Positions 18,392-27,111 of a stretch of DNA of 64,000 bases are shown piece by piece. A program made the translations under genes and the position numbers. The DNA is from Geopseudomonas aromaticivorans (GTDB lineage: Bacteria; Pseudomonadota; Gammaproteobacteria; Pseudomonadales; Pseudomonadaceae), in the NCBI RefSeq assembly GCF_019097855.1, contig NZ_JAHRGL010000002.1:1-64000 (forward strand), written 5' to 3'. The notes under the pieces were generated by a model that saw nothing but the letters and a program-made list of their open reading frames with translations, had not been told where the DNA came from and did not search any database. Each line of letters begins with the position of its first letter. Positions within the stretch are counted from its first letter, which is position 1.

Positions 18392-18981
18392 TGCCGCTGC
18401 GCCTGCGCCAGTTGCTGGCGGTCGCGATTCTTCTGGCGCTGGTGTCGCTGCTGCTGGGACTGGTGGTCGGGCCGCTGCTTGCCCAGTTTCGCAGTGGCGA
18501 GGAGCGCATTGACGAATTGGCGCAGCGCCTGGAGGTGTATAGGCGCCTGGTTGCCGAGTTGCCGGCCCAGGAAGCCCGCCTGGCCGAGCTGCAGCGCGAC
18601 AACCCGCTGAGCCGGCTGCTGCTCGCCGAGAGCCGCCCGGCCCTGGCCGGTGCCGAACTGCAGCAGCAGATTGGCCGGCTGGTTGGCGAGATGGGCGCGC
18701 AGCTGGTCAGCATCCAGATTCTCAACCCGGACGATGGTGAGGCGCCGTTGCCTACGGTGGGCCTCAAGGTGCACATGCGCGGTGAAACCGACCAACTGGT
18801 GCGTCTGCTCTACGCCCTGGCCTATCACGAGCCGCTGCTGCTGGTGGAAAACGTGGTGGTACTGAGCAATCCGCGCGTCGACATGCAGCGCTTCCGGCGA
18901 GCCGAGGACCTCAAGGCGGTGCCCTCGCTGGATGTCACCTTCGACCTCAAGGGCTTCATGGCCAAGGAGGGGACGCCATGA
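18388..18981 (+). CDS. gspM: GspM-like (PilO-type) protein
   Basis: Inner-membrane protein of 197 residues with a single N-terminal helix (LLAVAILLALVSLLLGLVVG), a short coiled coil with repeated Leu/Glu/Arg, and a ferredoxin-like periplasmic domain (LVSIQILNPDDGEAPLPTVG, then VKVHMRGETDQLVRLLYAL-like strands). It is the expected partner of GspL. It overlaps gspL by 4 bases and the next gene by 4 bases. Sequence character is that of the GspMb/PilO branch. Confidence 0.85.
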   Translation: MMPLRLRQLLAVAILLALVSLLLGLVVGPLLAQFRSGEERIDELAQRLEVYRRLVAELPAQEARLAELQRDNPLSRLLLAESRPALAGAELQQQIGRLVGEMGAQLVSIQILNPDDGEAPLPTVGLKVHMRGETDQLVRLLYALAYHEPLLLVENVVVLSNPRVDMQRFRRAEDLKAVPSLDVTFDLKGFMAKEGTP

Positions 18982-19553
18982 GCCGGTTATCGCCCGCAAG
19001 TGCGAGGGGCTGGCGGTTAAGCCTGCCCCTGCTTTTTCTGTCGATTGCGGCCCGAGCGGACGACCTGCCCCAACCGCCGTCTCTGCTTTCGCCTCCACCG
19101 CTCAGCGAGTTTCAGCAGATGATCGATCGGCCGTTGTTCAGCAACACCCGCCGGCCACCAGCACTGCTCGAAGCGCCGACGGAAAACCTCGATGCCAAAC
19201 AACTGAAGGACGCCTGGCGTCTGAGCGGCATCGTGCTGGAAAACAGCCAACAGCTGGCCATTTTCAGTGAGCGCCAAGGCGACAAGCGCCTGCAGTTGGA
19301 AGTGGGCATGGTGCTCGCTGACGAGTGGCGGCTGCGTCGCATCGAACGTGACCGCGTATGGCTGGGCAACGACGGTACCGAGGTAGAGCTGCTCCTGCGC
19401 GAACCGCAGGGACCCAAGGAGTCACCGGAAAAACCAGCCAATCCACCGGCTGCGGGAGAGAAGCCGGGCAAACCGCCCGCACCGGCCTCGCCGGCCACCA
19501 TGGCCCCGTCGAAAGGCAGGACGGCCGTCATCGAACCGGTCCGCAAAGGATGA
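18978..19553 (+). CDS. Short GspN/GspC-like periplasmic protein
   Basis: A 191-residue exported protein in the place where T2SS operons carry GspN or GspC. After a signal peptide (LSLPLLFLSIAARA) comes a short linker, then DRPLFSNTRRPP and LSGIVLENSQQLAIFSERQGDKRLQLEVGMVL. That pattern resembles the homology region of GspC, which contacts the secretin. The C-terminal 60 residues are Pro/Ala/Lys-rich and low complexity. There is no PDZ domain. It is probably the connector between the inner-membrane platform and GspD, but the family call is not certain. Confidence 0.7.
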   Translation: MSRLSPASARGWRLSLPLLFLSIAARADDLPQPPSLLSPPPLSEFQQMIDRPLFSNTRRPPALLEAPTENLDAKQLKDAWRLSGIVLENSQQLAIFSERQGDKRLQLEVGMVLADEWRLRRIERDRVWLGNDGTEVELLLREPQGPKESPEKPANPPAAGEKPGKPPAPASPATMAPSKGRTAVIEPVRKG

Positions 19554-19566
19554 GAGGAGAAAGCAT

Positions 19567-21807
19567 ATGATGATGCTCAGGCGCTTTGGCTGGCCTGTAC
19601 TGTTCAGCACCTACATGGTGCTGGCCTCCTGCGCGGCAATCCCCGGGGGGGATCGGGAGACGCTGGATAACCCCTGGGGCAAGAAAAGCGTGGCACACGG
19701 GGCTGCCACCGCGCCAAAGCCTGTCGACGAGGTGCGCGAGCCCTTGCGCCATGACGCCTCGGTGGCTCTCGCTACCCCAGACCTGAACCCGGTCCCGGTC
19801 CCGGGGCCGAAGGCGGAGATCTACCGGGGTACCGGCAGCCTGGTCAACCCAAGCGGCGGTGCGGCCGAAGCGAGGGAGCAGGAGGGCGACATCACCCTGA
19901 ACTTCCAGCAGACCGAGATCGCTGAGGTGGTCAAGGTCATCATGGGAGAGATCCTCAACCTCAACTACGTGCTGGACAAGAATGTCACCGGCACTGTCAG
20001 CCTGCAGACCAGCCGCCCGCTCACCCGCGAGGCACTGCTGCCGACCCTGGAAACGCTGCTTGAGGTCAACGGCGCTGCGCTGGTCAAGTCGCAGAACTTC
20101 TACGAGATCGTACCGATCGAGGCCGCGCCGTCTGCGGGCCTGGTACCGCGGCTGAGCACCGCGCAGATGCGCGGCTACCAGTTGCTGGTCATCCCCCTGC
20201 GCTACATTTCGGCCGCCGAGCTGATGAAGATTCTCGAGCCGCTCAAACCGAGCAAGGGGCTGATGAACATTGACGAGCGGCGCAACCTGCTGATGGTCGC
20301 CGGCAGCCAGGAGGAGCTGAACAACATCCGCGAAACCGTGCAGTTGTTCGATGTGGACCAGCTTCGCGGCATGTCGGTCGGGCTGTTCCGCCTGCAGGCC
20401 GTGGAGGCAGGGGTGGTGCTCAAGGAACTGGAGTCCATCTTCGGTGATGCCTCCGGCGGGCCGCTGGCCGGCATGGTGCGCTTCCTGCCGATCGAGCGGC
20501 TGAATGCCCTGCTGGTCATCACCCCGCAGAGCAAGTACCTGGATGACGCCCGCACCTGGATCGAGCGTCTGGACCGCGCCGAAGGCGGCCAGGGACCGAG
20601 TATGTATGTCTACTATGTGCAGAACGGCAAGGCCGAGACCATGGCCGAGGTACTCACCCAGTTGTTCGAGGGCAAGGCCAAGCCCAAGGCCAAAGAAGGG
20701 GAAGAGAGCATGGATACCAATGCCCCCCCGCCCTTGTCGTCTCCGGCCTCGTCCACAGCGCCTCCTCCTGCTCCTAAGGAGGGTGAGGCACCCGTCGGGA
20801 GAGAGCCGGTGTTGATCACTCCCGGCGGCGAGGGTACGAGTCTGGCGGTCGGTGAGGTCAGCATCATCGCCGACGATGAAAACAACGCGCTGCTGATCAT
20901 GGCCACGCCCACCGACTACGAGAAAGTGCTGAACGCGATCCACAAGATCGACATCCTGCCGATGCAGGTGCTGGTGGAGGCCACCATCGTCGAGGTCACC
21001 CTGACGGACGAATTGCGCTACGGCTTGCAGTGGTTCTTCAAGAGCTCCGTCGGTGGCATGAAGGCTCGCGGGGTGCTGGGGAATTATCCGCTTGAGGACA
21101 TGCCAGATTTCGCAGACAAAGCCGGAACCGGCTCTTTCACCATCTTCCAGAATGGTGAGGCGCGCGTCCTGCTGAACATGCTGGCGCAGGACTCCAAGCT
21201 CAACGTGGTGTCGTCGCCCACCCTGATGGTGCTGGACAACCGTACCGCCTCGATCCGCGTCGGTGACCAGGTACCGATTCGCACCTCGGAAACCACCAAT
21301 ACCAGTGGCGTGGTTTCCCAGCCAAACCCCGATGACACTTCCGCGCTGGTCACCAGCACCATCCAGTATCGCGATACCGGCGTGCTGCTAGAGGTGACGC
21401 CGCGGGTCAACGCCGGCGGCATGATCACCCTGGAGATTACTCAGGAGGTCAATGACGTCAGCGACACGCAGACTTCCGGCATCGATTCGCCCACCATAAA
21501 CCAGCGGCGTATTGCCACCAACGTGGCGATCCAGAGCGGGGAAACCCTGGTGCTCGGCGGCCTGATCAAGGAGGACGAAGGTCGTTCCAGCGAGGGCTTG
21601 CCCTTCCTGCGCCACATCCCCGTGCTTGGCTGGCTGTTCGGCAGCCAGGGCAAGAACAAGAACCGCACCGAACTGGTCGTGATGCTCACGCCCACGGCGG
21701 TCACCAAGCTGAGCGAGGCACGCGACGTGACCCGGGAATACCGCAACAAGTTGAAGGACGTGACCTTGCCGCAGGATGTCTGGATGGAGCAGGGGCGGCA
21801 GTTGTAG
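19567..21807 (+). CDS. gspD: Type II secretin GspD with lipobox
   Basis: Outer-membrane secretin forming the exit channel, 746 residues. The N0 domain starts near residue 108 (ITLNFQQTEIAEVVKVIMGE), followed by N1-N3 repeats with PLRYISAAELMKILEPLKP. A Pro/Glu/Lys-rich linker interrupts N3 near residues 375-415. The C-terminal secretin core shows VVSSPTLMVLDNRTASIRVG near 546 and ETLVLGGLIKEDEG near 658. The signal peptide ends in VLASC, a lipobox with Cys22 followed by Ala, so the secretin is probably lipidated and outer-membrane directed, as known for HxcQ. It is the last gene of the operon and is followed by an intrinsic terminator. Confidence 0.94.
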   Translation: MMMLRRFGWPVLFSTYMVLASCAAIPGGDRETLDNPWGKKSVAHGAATAPKPVDEVREPLRHDASVALATPDLNPVPVPGPKAEIYRGTGSLVNPSGGAAEAREQEGDITLNFQQTEIAEVVKVIMGEILNLNYVLDKNVTGTVSLQTSRPLTREALLPTLETLLEVNGAALVKSQNFYEIVPIEAAPSAGLVPRLSTAQMRGYQLLVIPLRYISAAELMKILEPLKPSKGLMNIDERRNLLMVAGSQEELNNIRETVQLFDVDQLRGMSVGLFRLQAVEAGVVLKELESIFGDASGGPLAGMVRFLPIERLNALLVITPQSKYLDDARTWIERLDRAEGGQGPSMYVYYVQNGKAETMAEVLTQLFEGKAKPKAKEGEESMDTNAPPPLSSPASSTAPPPAPKEGEAPVGREPVLITPGGEGTSLAVGEVSIIADDENNALLIMATPTDYEKVLNAIHKIDILPMQVLVEATIVEVTLTDELRYGLQWFFKSSVGGMKARGVLGNYPLEDMPDFADKAGTGSFTIFQNGEARVLLNMLAQDSKLNVVSSPTLMVLDNRTASIRVGDQVPIRTSETTNTSGVVSQPNPDDTSALVTSTIQYRDTGVLLEVTPRVNAGGMITLEITQEVNDVSDTQTSGIDSPTINQRRIATNVAIQSGETLVLGGLIKEDEGRSSEGLPFLRHIPVLGWLFGSQGKNKNRTELVVMLTPTAVTKLSEARDVTREYRNKLKDVTLPQDVWMEQGRQL

Positions 21808-21854
21808 CCACTGGTTGGAATAGCTGGCGGTTGCCATCGCAGCCATTCGAAGCT

Positions 21855-21889
21855 GCGCCCCCGGTGCGAAAACCGCGGGCGCTTTTTTT
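21855..21889 (+). terminator. Terminator of the gsp operon
   Basis: GCGCCC(C)CGG pairs with CCG(C)GGGCGC, a stem with one C-C mismatch and an 8-base loop, followed by seven T residues. It lies 48 bases after the gspD stop. Confidence 0.88.
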
Positions 21890-21904
21890 CGTCCGGCCAA
21901 TGGG

Positions 21905-21921
21905 TTGGAAGATGCTTTGCA
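21905..21921 (+). promoter_or_regulatory. Possible sigma-54 promoter, distal, before the secreted repeat protein
   Basis: TTGGAAGATGCTTTGCA has GG at 21907-21908 and GC at 21919-21920 with the required 10-base spacing and a perfect TTGCA. The -24 side lacks CAC. It is more than 500 bases from the next start codon, so its use is doubtful. Confidence 0.35.
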
Positions 21922-22196
21922 GGTTGTTTTTCAGGTTCGAGGTGCCCGTCCAGGCCTCTTCCCCTGACTTGCTGTAACGCCCTGAAGGGACGCTGTTAAG
22001 CGGGTGGAACAATCGTGGAATACCTCCTTTTCCTCCTGAGCCCCCAGCTTTCTGGGGGCAGCTGGCCCGTGGGGGGAAGACCGGGCTTCCAGGCTGTCTC
22101 ACCCGATTTACAGTTTCCTCCAAGATTCCTTCCTCGTGGCATGCCATTCATCGAACATTAAAATTAAATTCTTTTAAAAACAGTGACTTATCGTCT

Positions 22197-22212
22197 TGGC
22201 ACGAGACTTGAT
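22197..22212 (+). promoter_or_regulatory. Possible sigma-54 promoter, proximal, before the secreted repeat protein
   Basis: TGGCACGAGACTTGAT carries a perfect -24 TGGCACG. The -12 element is TTGA instead of TTGC, at the correct spacing. An AT-rich tract just upstream (about 22158-22185) could bind IHF or help melting. The next start codon is about 225 bases downstream. Confidence 0.5.
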
Positions 22213-22438
22213 ATATCTGACCCCGAGGAGAGCGAGCCGTCCTCCGGAAAAGTGGGCCAGACCGTTGCAGGTATTGTTAGAAGAAAAAGGTCGCGACCCG
22301 TCATAACCGCACCGATCCACAGCCATCCGGGCGTCATCCGGGCCAGTGCCCGATGCCGACAGGGTCACCGTTCAAGATGAGCGGGGCTGAAAGCACCAGC
22401 CCTCCGCGGGATTCGGAGCCTGGTGGGGGAGTAGCGAT

Positions 22439-24736
22439 ATGCGTAGTCCATTCTTCAAGAAGCTGCCGAGTTGTCTGCTCGGCGCTGTGATTGCGGCCGG
22501 CATGGCCACATCGGTGACGGTGAGAGCCGTCGATGGCAACCCGCCCGGGTTGTTCGAACTGGACGGGAACACCATCAGCGAGGGAAAGCCAGGTGATGAC
22601 TGGCAAGGGCTTTATGCCAATGGGAGCAATACGGGTGCCAACTCGTTTGCCTTCACTGGGATCGTGCAGGACATAGCGACTGCTGACGTGAAAGACAGAG
22701 TCTATTTCCAGGGCGGATCGAAGGACATCTATGACGTCGACCAGTGGAAATACCAAGGCGGCTCCACGCCGGACAAGAACGACATCACCGACGCCTATGC
22801 GGCGGCCTACAATGTTCCGGCCGACGTGTGTAAGAACGCCCTCGGTAATCCGGTGCTGTGCAGCGATGCCACCGCGGTCGGCGCCCCGGTACACAAGCAA
22901 GGTGACATGATCATCTATTTCGGCCTGGAGCGCTTTGCCAACGACGGCGATGCCTTTGCCGGTTTCTGGTTCTTCCAGGGCGAGGTAGGTCAAACTGAGC
23001 CAAATAATCAGGGGACCGGCGATTTCACCGGCAACCATGTGGCGATGAGGCTCAATCCTGATTGGCAACAAGGCGACCCAATTGCAGAAAAGTATCTGCC
23101 GGGTGACATGTTCGTAACCATCGCCTATCCGCAGGGTGCCAACGCGCAGCCCGTCGTCAAGGTTTACCAATGGGACCCGAATGACGTCGACGCTGACAAG
23201 AACTGGGATCCGGACGAGTCGACGAATCCGCCAAAGAACCTGCAAGGCCCGCTGGATCTGGTGATCAAGCAAACCAATGCCCGCTGCGGTGATAACAGCG
23301 TTCCCCTGGACGGCATTATCGAAAGCAAACTGGCCTGCGCCATCACCAACGCGGCCACCCTGACGAACGAACCGGCATGGGACTACACGGCTAAGACGGG
23401 TAACCCCGCCGATATCCCCCCCGAGAGCTTCTTCGAGGGCGGCATCAACGTGACCCGGCTGCTGGGCAGCACGCCGTGCTTCGCCAGCTTCCTGGCCGAG
23501 ACCCGGTCGTCCGCCTCGCAGAGCGCTCAGCTCAAGGACTACGTGTTTGGATCGTTCCCGGTCTGCGGCGTCGAGGTCACCAAGAGCTGCGACGCCAACC
23601 TCAATGGGACAGGCAGCGGGGTCGACGTGACCTTCTCCGGCACCGTGGAAAACACCGGAGGATCGACGCTCTGGGCCTATGTGAAGGACGACCAAACCGG
23701 CTCCGCTATCGCCGAGGTCTGCGTCGATACCGGTGCTGCGGGATGTCAGGATGATGATCAGGTCGCCGGACTGGTGCTGGCGGCTGACGGTAGTGCCACC
23801 TTCCCGCTGACTTCGCATATGACGGTACGCTACGAGGGCAGCTACAGCGTTAGCGGCTTGCCATCCACGGCGCTGAGCGACGAGGTGACCGCCCTGGGCT
23901 TCCAGGACGAAGAGGACGTGGGTACGCCAGCTCTGGCCATCGTGACTGACAGCGCCGCTGCGGAGTGCAGCTTCAACGTCAGCCCCAGCCTGACCGTGAC
24001 GAAGAATTGCACCGTGGCCTTCATCAACGGCAACAGTGCGACGGTGACCATCTCCGGTACGGTGACCAACACCGGTGATGTGCCGCTGAGCAATGTGGCC
24101 CTGAGCGACAGCGACTACGGCGCGTTGACCTTCCCGACCACTTTGGCCAAGGGAGCGTCGCAAGGCTACTCCAAGGAAGTGACGGGTGTGCCGATTGGCG
24201 ACCTGGCAGCGACCACTTCCAGTCCGGACGCCAATGGCGTAGTCACGGTCACCCTGAACCATGGCGATACGGTGACTGTCTCGGGCGATGTGTTGGCCAG
24301 CGATGGCACAACGGTGCTGGATGATGCCGATGCTACGCAGAGCGCCACTTGCAGCGATACCTTCACCCGCGGCATCGATATCCAGAAGGATTGCGATGAA
24401 GTGGTGCTGGTTCCGGAGAACGGCAAGCTGGTGGTGAAAACCAAGGTCACTGTCACCGTGAGCAATACCGGTGAGGAGAACCTGACGGTGACCTCGCTGA
24501 CAGATAACCCGGCTGTCACCTTCGACAAGGCAACTCCGTTTGCCCTGCCGGCGGGAGGACAAGCTGAGGTGATCAACGGCTACTACTATCCGACTTCGCC
24601 CACCGAGATCGGTGGCCCGCTCACCAACCTGAGCTTCCCGGATACCGCGACCGTGAATGCCACCGGTGTCTACAGTGGTGGCAGCTCCACGGATAACGAC
24701 GGGGCCGACTGCCCGCTGTGCCCGATCCCGGACTGA
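22439..24736 (+). CDS. Secreted three-repeat protein, candidate T2SS substrate
   Basis: Unrecognised exported protein of 765 residues. A signal peptide (basic MRSPFFKK, hydrophobic CLLGAVIAAGMATS, cleavage near TVRA) precedes an Asp/Asn-rich region of about 350 residues that contains FFQGEVG and YLPGDMFVTIAYPQG. Three tandem Ig-like units follow, starting at VTKSCDAN (about 380), VTKNCTV (about 519) and IQKDCDE (about 644). Each opens with K-x-C and contains an xxTGxV or SNTGEEN turn, resembling DUF11/CARDB-type adhesion repeats. The protein ends CPLCPIPD. GGAG at 22429 supports the ATG at 22439. Its location beside the gsp operon and candidate sigma-54 promoters suggest T2SS export; this is inference. 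Confidence 0.75.
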   Translation: MRSPFFKKLPSCLLGAVIAAGMATSVTVRAVDGNPPGLFELDGNTISEGKPGDDWQGLYANGSNTGANSFAFTGIVQDIATADVKDRVYFQGGSKDIYDVDQWKYQGGSTPDKNDITDAYAAAYNVPADVCKNALGNPVLCSDATAVGAPVHKQGDMIIYFGLERFANDGDAFAGFWFFQGEVGQTEPNNQGTGDFTGNHVAMRLNPDWQQGDPIAEKYLPGDMFVTIAYPQGANAQPVVKVYQWDPNDVDADKNWDPDESTNPPKNLQGPLDLVIKQTNARCGDNSVPLDGIIESKLACAITNAATLTNEPAWDYTAKTGNPADIPPESFFEGGINVTRLLGSTPCFASFLAETRSSASQSAQLKDYVFGSFPVCGVEVTKSCDANLNGTGSGVDVTFSGTVENTGGSTLWAYVKDDQTGSAIAEVCVDTGAAGCQDDDQVAGLVLAADGSATFPLTSHMTVRYEGSYSVSGLPSTALSDEVTALGFQDEEDVGTPALAIVTDSAAAECSFNVSPSLTVTKNCTVAFINGNSATVTISGTVTNTGDVPLSNVALSDSDYGALTFPTTLAKGASQGYSKEVTGVPIGDLAATTSSPDANGVVTVTLNHGDTVTVSGDVLASDGTTVLDDADATQSATCSDTFTRGIDIQKDCDEVVLVPENGKLVVKTKVTVTVSNTGEENLTVTSLTDNPAVTFDKATPFALPAGGQAEVINGYYYPTSPTEIGGPLTNLSFPDTATVNATGVYSGGSSTDNDGADCPLCPIPD

Positions 24737-24776
24737 GGTGAAACCGAGAGTCTGAAACAACCAGTCGAGCAGTAAC

Positions 24777-24813
24777 GCAAAAGGCGATGGGGTTGATCCC
24801 CATCGCCTTTTTT
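24777..24813. terminator. Bidirectional terminator between convergent genes
   Basis: AAAAGGCGATGGGG and CCCCATCGCCTTTT form 14-bp arms around TTGAT, with A- and T-runs on either side. It serves both the secreted repeat protein and the oppositely transcribed protease. Confidence 0.92.
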
Positions 24814-24837
24814 ATCGTACTGCCGGAACGGGTTGAC

Positions 24838-27111
24838 TCAGCGATTGCCCTTGCCGCCCGTGCTGGCGCTACCCGTGCTCTGCAGGCTCAGGTAGACGGT
24901 GGCGCTGGCGGTATTCTGTCCGTCGCTGATCGTGTAGCTGAACTGGTCGGTGCTCTTGAAGCCTTTGGCCGGAGAGTAGGTCAGGGTGCCGTCGCTGTTC
25001 AGCTTGACCGTGCCCTTGCTGCCCTGGGTGAAGGTCGCGATGCTCAGACTGGCGCCTTCCGGGTCGCTGTCGTTGGCCAGTACGGCGATGGTCGCCGGGG
25101 CGATGCTCGCCAGGCTGACCTGGTCATCCACTGCCAGCGGGGCGCTGTTGGCGGTACTGGCCTCGACCACATAGGTCAGGGTGGCGCTGCTGGCCGGGGC
25201 CTGGCTGGTGTTGACGCTGATGTCGTAGTACGCAGCGGCGGCATTGCCGGCGGAGGTTACCGAGAGGCTGGTGCTGGTAGTCTGGCCAGGGGCCAGGCTC
25301 AGGCTGGCGCTGGCGAACCGGTTGCTCCAGCCGCTTGGCTGGCTGGCCTGCAGGTTGAAGCTGCGACCGGTACAGGCACCGCTGTCGTTGTTGGTCAGTT
25401 GCACCTGATAGGTGAGGGTCTGTCCGGCGCTGCCCCACTGGGTGACCGGCGCGCCGACCTGCACGCTCGGAGCGTTCTGCACGCAACTGGCGCTGCCGCT
25501 GAACTGCACGTCGACCTGGGCCTTCTGCGCATCCACCCAGGTGGTGGACAGGGTGACGCCGGCACCGCTGTCGCTGAACGCGTGCCCCTGCTCCAGGGCC
25601 GGATCCTGCCAGTCGCTCGTTGAGGTGCTGGCGGAGTTCGGCGTCATGTCCATCAGCTCGCTGTAGGTGTTGCTGCCGCCACGGTGCACGACCACGCCAT
25701 TGGTGACGTTGGCGACGTTAACCGTACTGCCGTCGAGCAACTGGGCTTCGAAGCCGACCGGCTGGTGGAAGCCCACGTAGTACCAATTGGTCGGGTCATC
25801 GGGTTTGCTCACCTTGAGTACGCGCGCGCCGCTGCCGGCCAGGTCGGCGTAGGGCAGCAGGTCGAAACGTCCGGAACTGCTGACGTTGACGATCTCGCTG
25901 TTCTTCAGCCAGCCCAGGCGCTCCTTGTTGAAGGGGTTGTAGTGGCCTTCGCTGCCGTTGTTCTTGCCGAGCACATCGAGGGTATCGCCATAGACGACGC
26001 TCGAGCAGCTGCTGCCCAGGCTGCTGGTGCCGCACTCGAGAGCGCGGGCATGGTCGAGGCCGAGGTTGTGGCCAAACTCGTGGGCCAGATTGTGCAGGTC
26101 GAACTGGTTGTTGATATAGGTGTCGGTCGGCTTGCCGCCCACCGAGCCGGAGCCGACATAGCCGCAGGCGTTCTTCGGAAATACGTAGATCAGGCGGTCG
26201 TAGTCGCTCAGGGTATGGCCGCTCTGTGCAGCGGCAGTCTGGGCCTGCAGCTTCAGGCTGTAGGAGTCGCAGACGGTGCTGCTCAGGGCAATGGTGTACC
26301 AGCCGGCGACGCTGCCGGTGAGCCAGGTGCGCCCAGCCGAGTTTTCGCGGATATAGGCATCCAGATTATCGAACATGCCCTTGGCCTGGGTCGGGGTCCA
26401 GGGCTGGGCGGTGTTGTCGCTGAAGTTGACCAGGAGCATCAGCGTCTTCTGCTCGCCCAGGCTGTATTGCACGTCCGGGGTCACGCTGGCATCCAGGGTG
26501 GTGCTGGTGCCTGCGTTGTCCAGCCACACCAGACTGCTGTCGCCATCCTCCAGGGCGACCACGCCGTTGTGGTCGGTCGTCGGCTGGTCGAACAGCACGC
26601 CATCCAGACGCACCTGCTGGCCGTTGCCATGGCGGGGTGCGTCCTTGGCGAAGTTCAGTTCAAAGCGCTCGCCGAAGGGGGTGTTAAGGAAATGGCGCAG
26701 GCGGTGGCCGCCGTCGGCATAGTCCTCGTAGTTCACCTCCAGAGTGCCTTCCACCTGCAGCGGGCGCTCCACTTGGGCCAGCACCTCGCGGGCCAGACTG
26801 TTCTGCACGCGCTCGGGCAGGCTGGCACGCAAGGCGGCGGCCGGGTCGCGCTCGGCCAGTTCGGCGAGCAGACTCTGCCGGCGGGCGGCCTGCTGCTGGA
26901 GTTGCTGCAGCAGTTGCGGGCGTTCGGCGCTGGCGGCGTGGTCCAGGCGTTTTTGCAGTTGCAGCAGTTGTTCGGTCAGGGCTGCGGCCTGCTGACGCTC
27001 GGGTATCTCGGCGGCGACGGCTTGGTGGGCCGGCAGGAGGCACAGGCCGGCAAACAGCAGGCGCAGGGCCAGGGGCGTGCGGCGCAGGGCCGACGCGACG
27101 TAATGAAGCAT
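24838..27111 (-). CDS. Secreted M6-type metalloprotease with C-terminal Ig-like domains
   Basis: Predicted exported zinc protease, 757 residues. The signal peptide (LRLLFAGLCLLPAHQAVAA) is followed by a Gln/Leu/Arg-rich helical propeptide region to about residue 110. The catalytic domain carries LAHEFGHNLGLDHA, the HEXXHXXGXXH zinc motif, near residue 345. C-terminal to it are a domain with alternating polar strands (TNNDSGACTGRSFNLQASQ, resembling NEW3-type domains) and a cadherin-like repeat (PLAVDDQVSLASIAPATIAV to GFKSTDQFSYTISDGQN). The start is set at MLHYVAS because GAGGA lies upstream and a signal peptide begins there. It is probably a T2SS substrate. The only shared signal I found in its upstream region is the palindrome at 27367. 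Confidence 0.85.
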   Translation of the reverse strand: MLHYVASALRRTPLALRLLFAGLCLLPAHQAVAAEIPERQQAAALTEQLLQLQKRLDHAASAERPQLLQQLQQQAARRQSLLAELAERDPAAALRASLPERVQNSLAREVLAQVERPLQVEGTLEVNYEDYADGGHRLRHFLNTPFGERFELNFAKDAPRHGNGQQVRLDGVLFDQPTTDHNGVVALEDGDSSLVWLDNAGTSTTLDASVTPDVQYSLGEQKTLMLLVNFSDNTAQPWTPTQAKGMFDNLDAYIRENSAGRTWLTGSVAGWYTIALSSTVCDSYSLKLQAQTAAAQSGHTLSDYDRLIYVFPKNACGYVGSGSVGGKPTDTYINNQFDLHNLAHEFGHNLGLDHARALECGTSSLGSSCSSVVYGDTLDVLGKNNGSEGHYNPFNKERLGWLKNSEIVNVSSSGRFDLLPYADLAGSGARVLKVSKPDDPTNWYYVGFHQPVGFEAQLLDGSTVNVANVTNGVVVHRGGSNTYSELMDMTPNSASTSTSDWQDPALEQGHAFSDSGAGVTLSTTWVDAQKAQVDVQFSGSASCVQNAPSVQVGAPVTQWGSAGQTLTYQVQLTNNDSGACTGRSFNLQASQPSGWSNRFASASLSLAPGQTTSTSLSVTSAGNAAAAYYDISVNTSQAPASSATLTYVVEASTANSAPLAVDDQVSLASIAPATIAVLANDSDPEGASLSIATFTQGSKGTVKLNSDGTLTYSPAKGFKSTDQFSYTISDGQNTASATVYLSLQSTGSASTGGKGNR

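Noticed and set aside
22334-24760. 808-codon open frame on the minus strand opposite the secreted repeat protein
   Set aside because: No signal peptide or family likeness; the plus-strand frame has a ribosome-binding site, signal peptide and repeat structure. Long antisense frames are common in GC-rich DNA.
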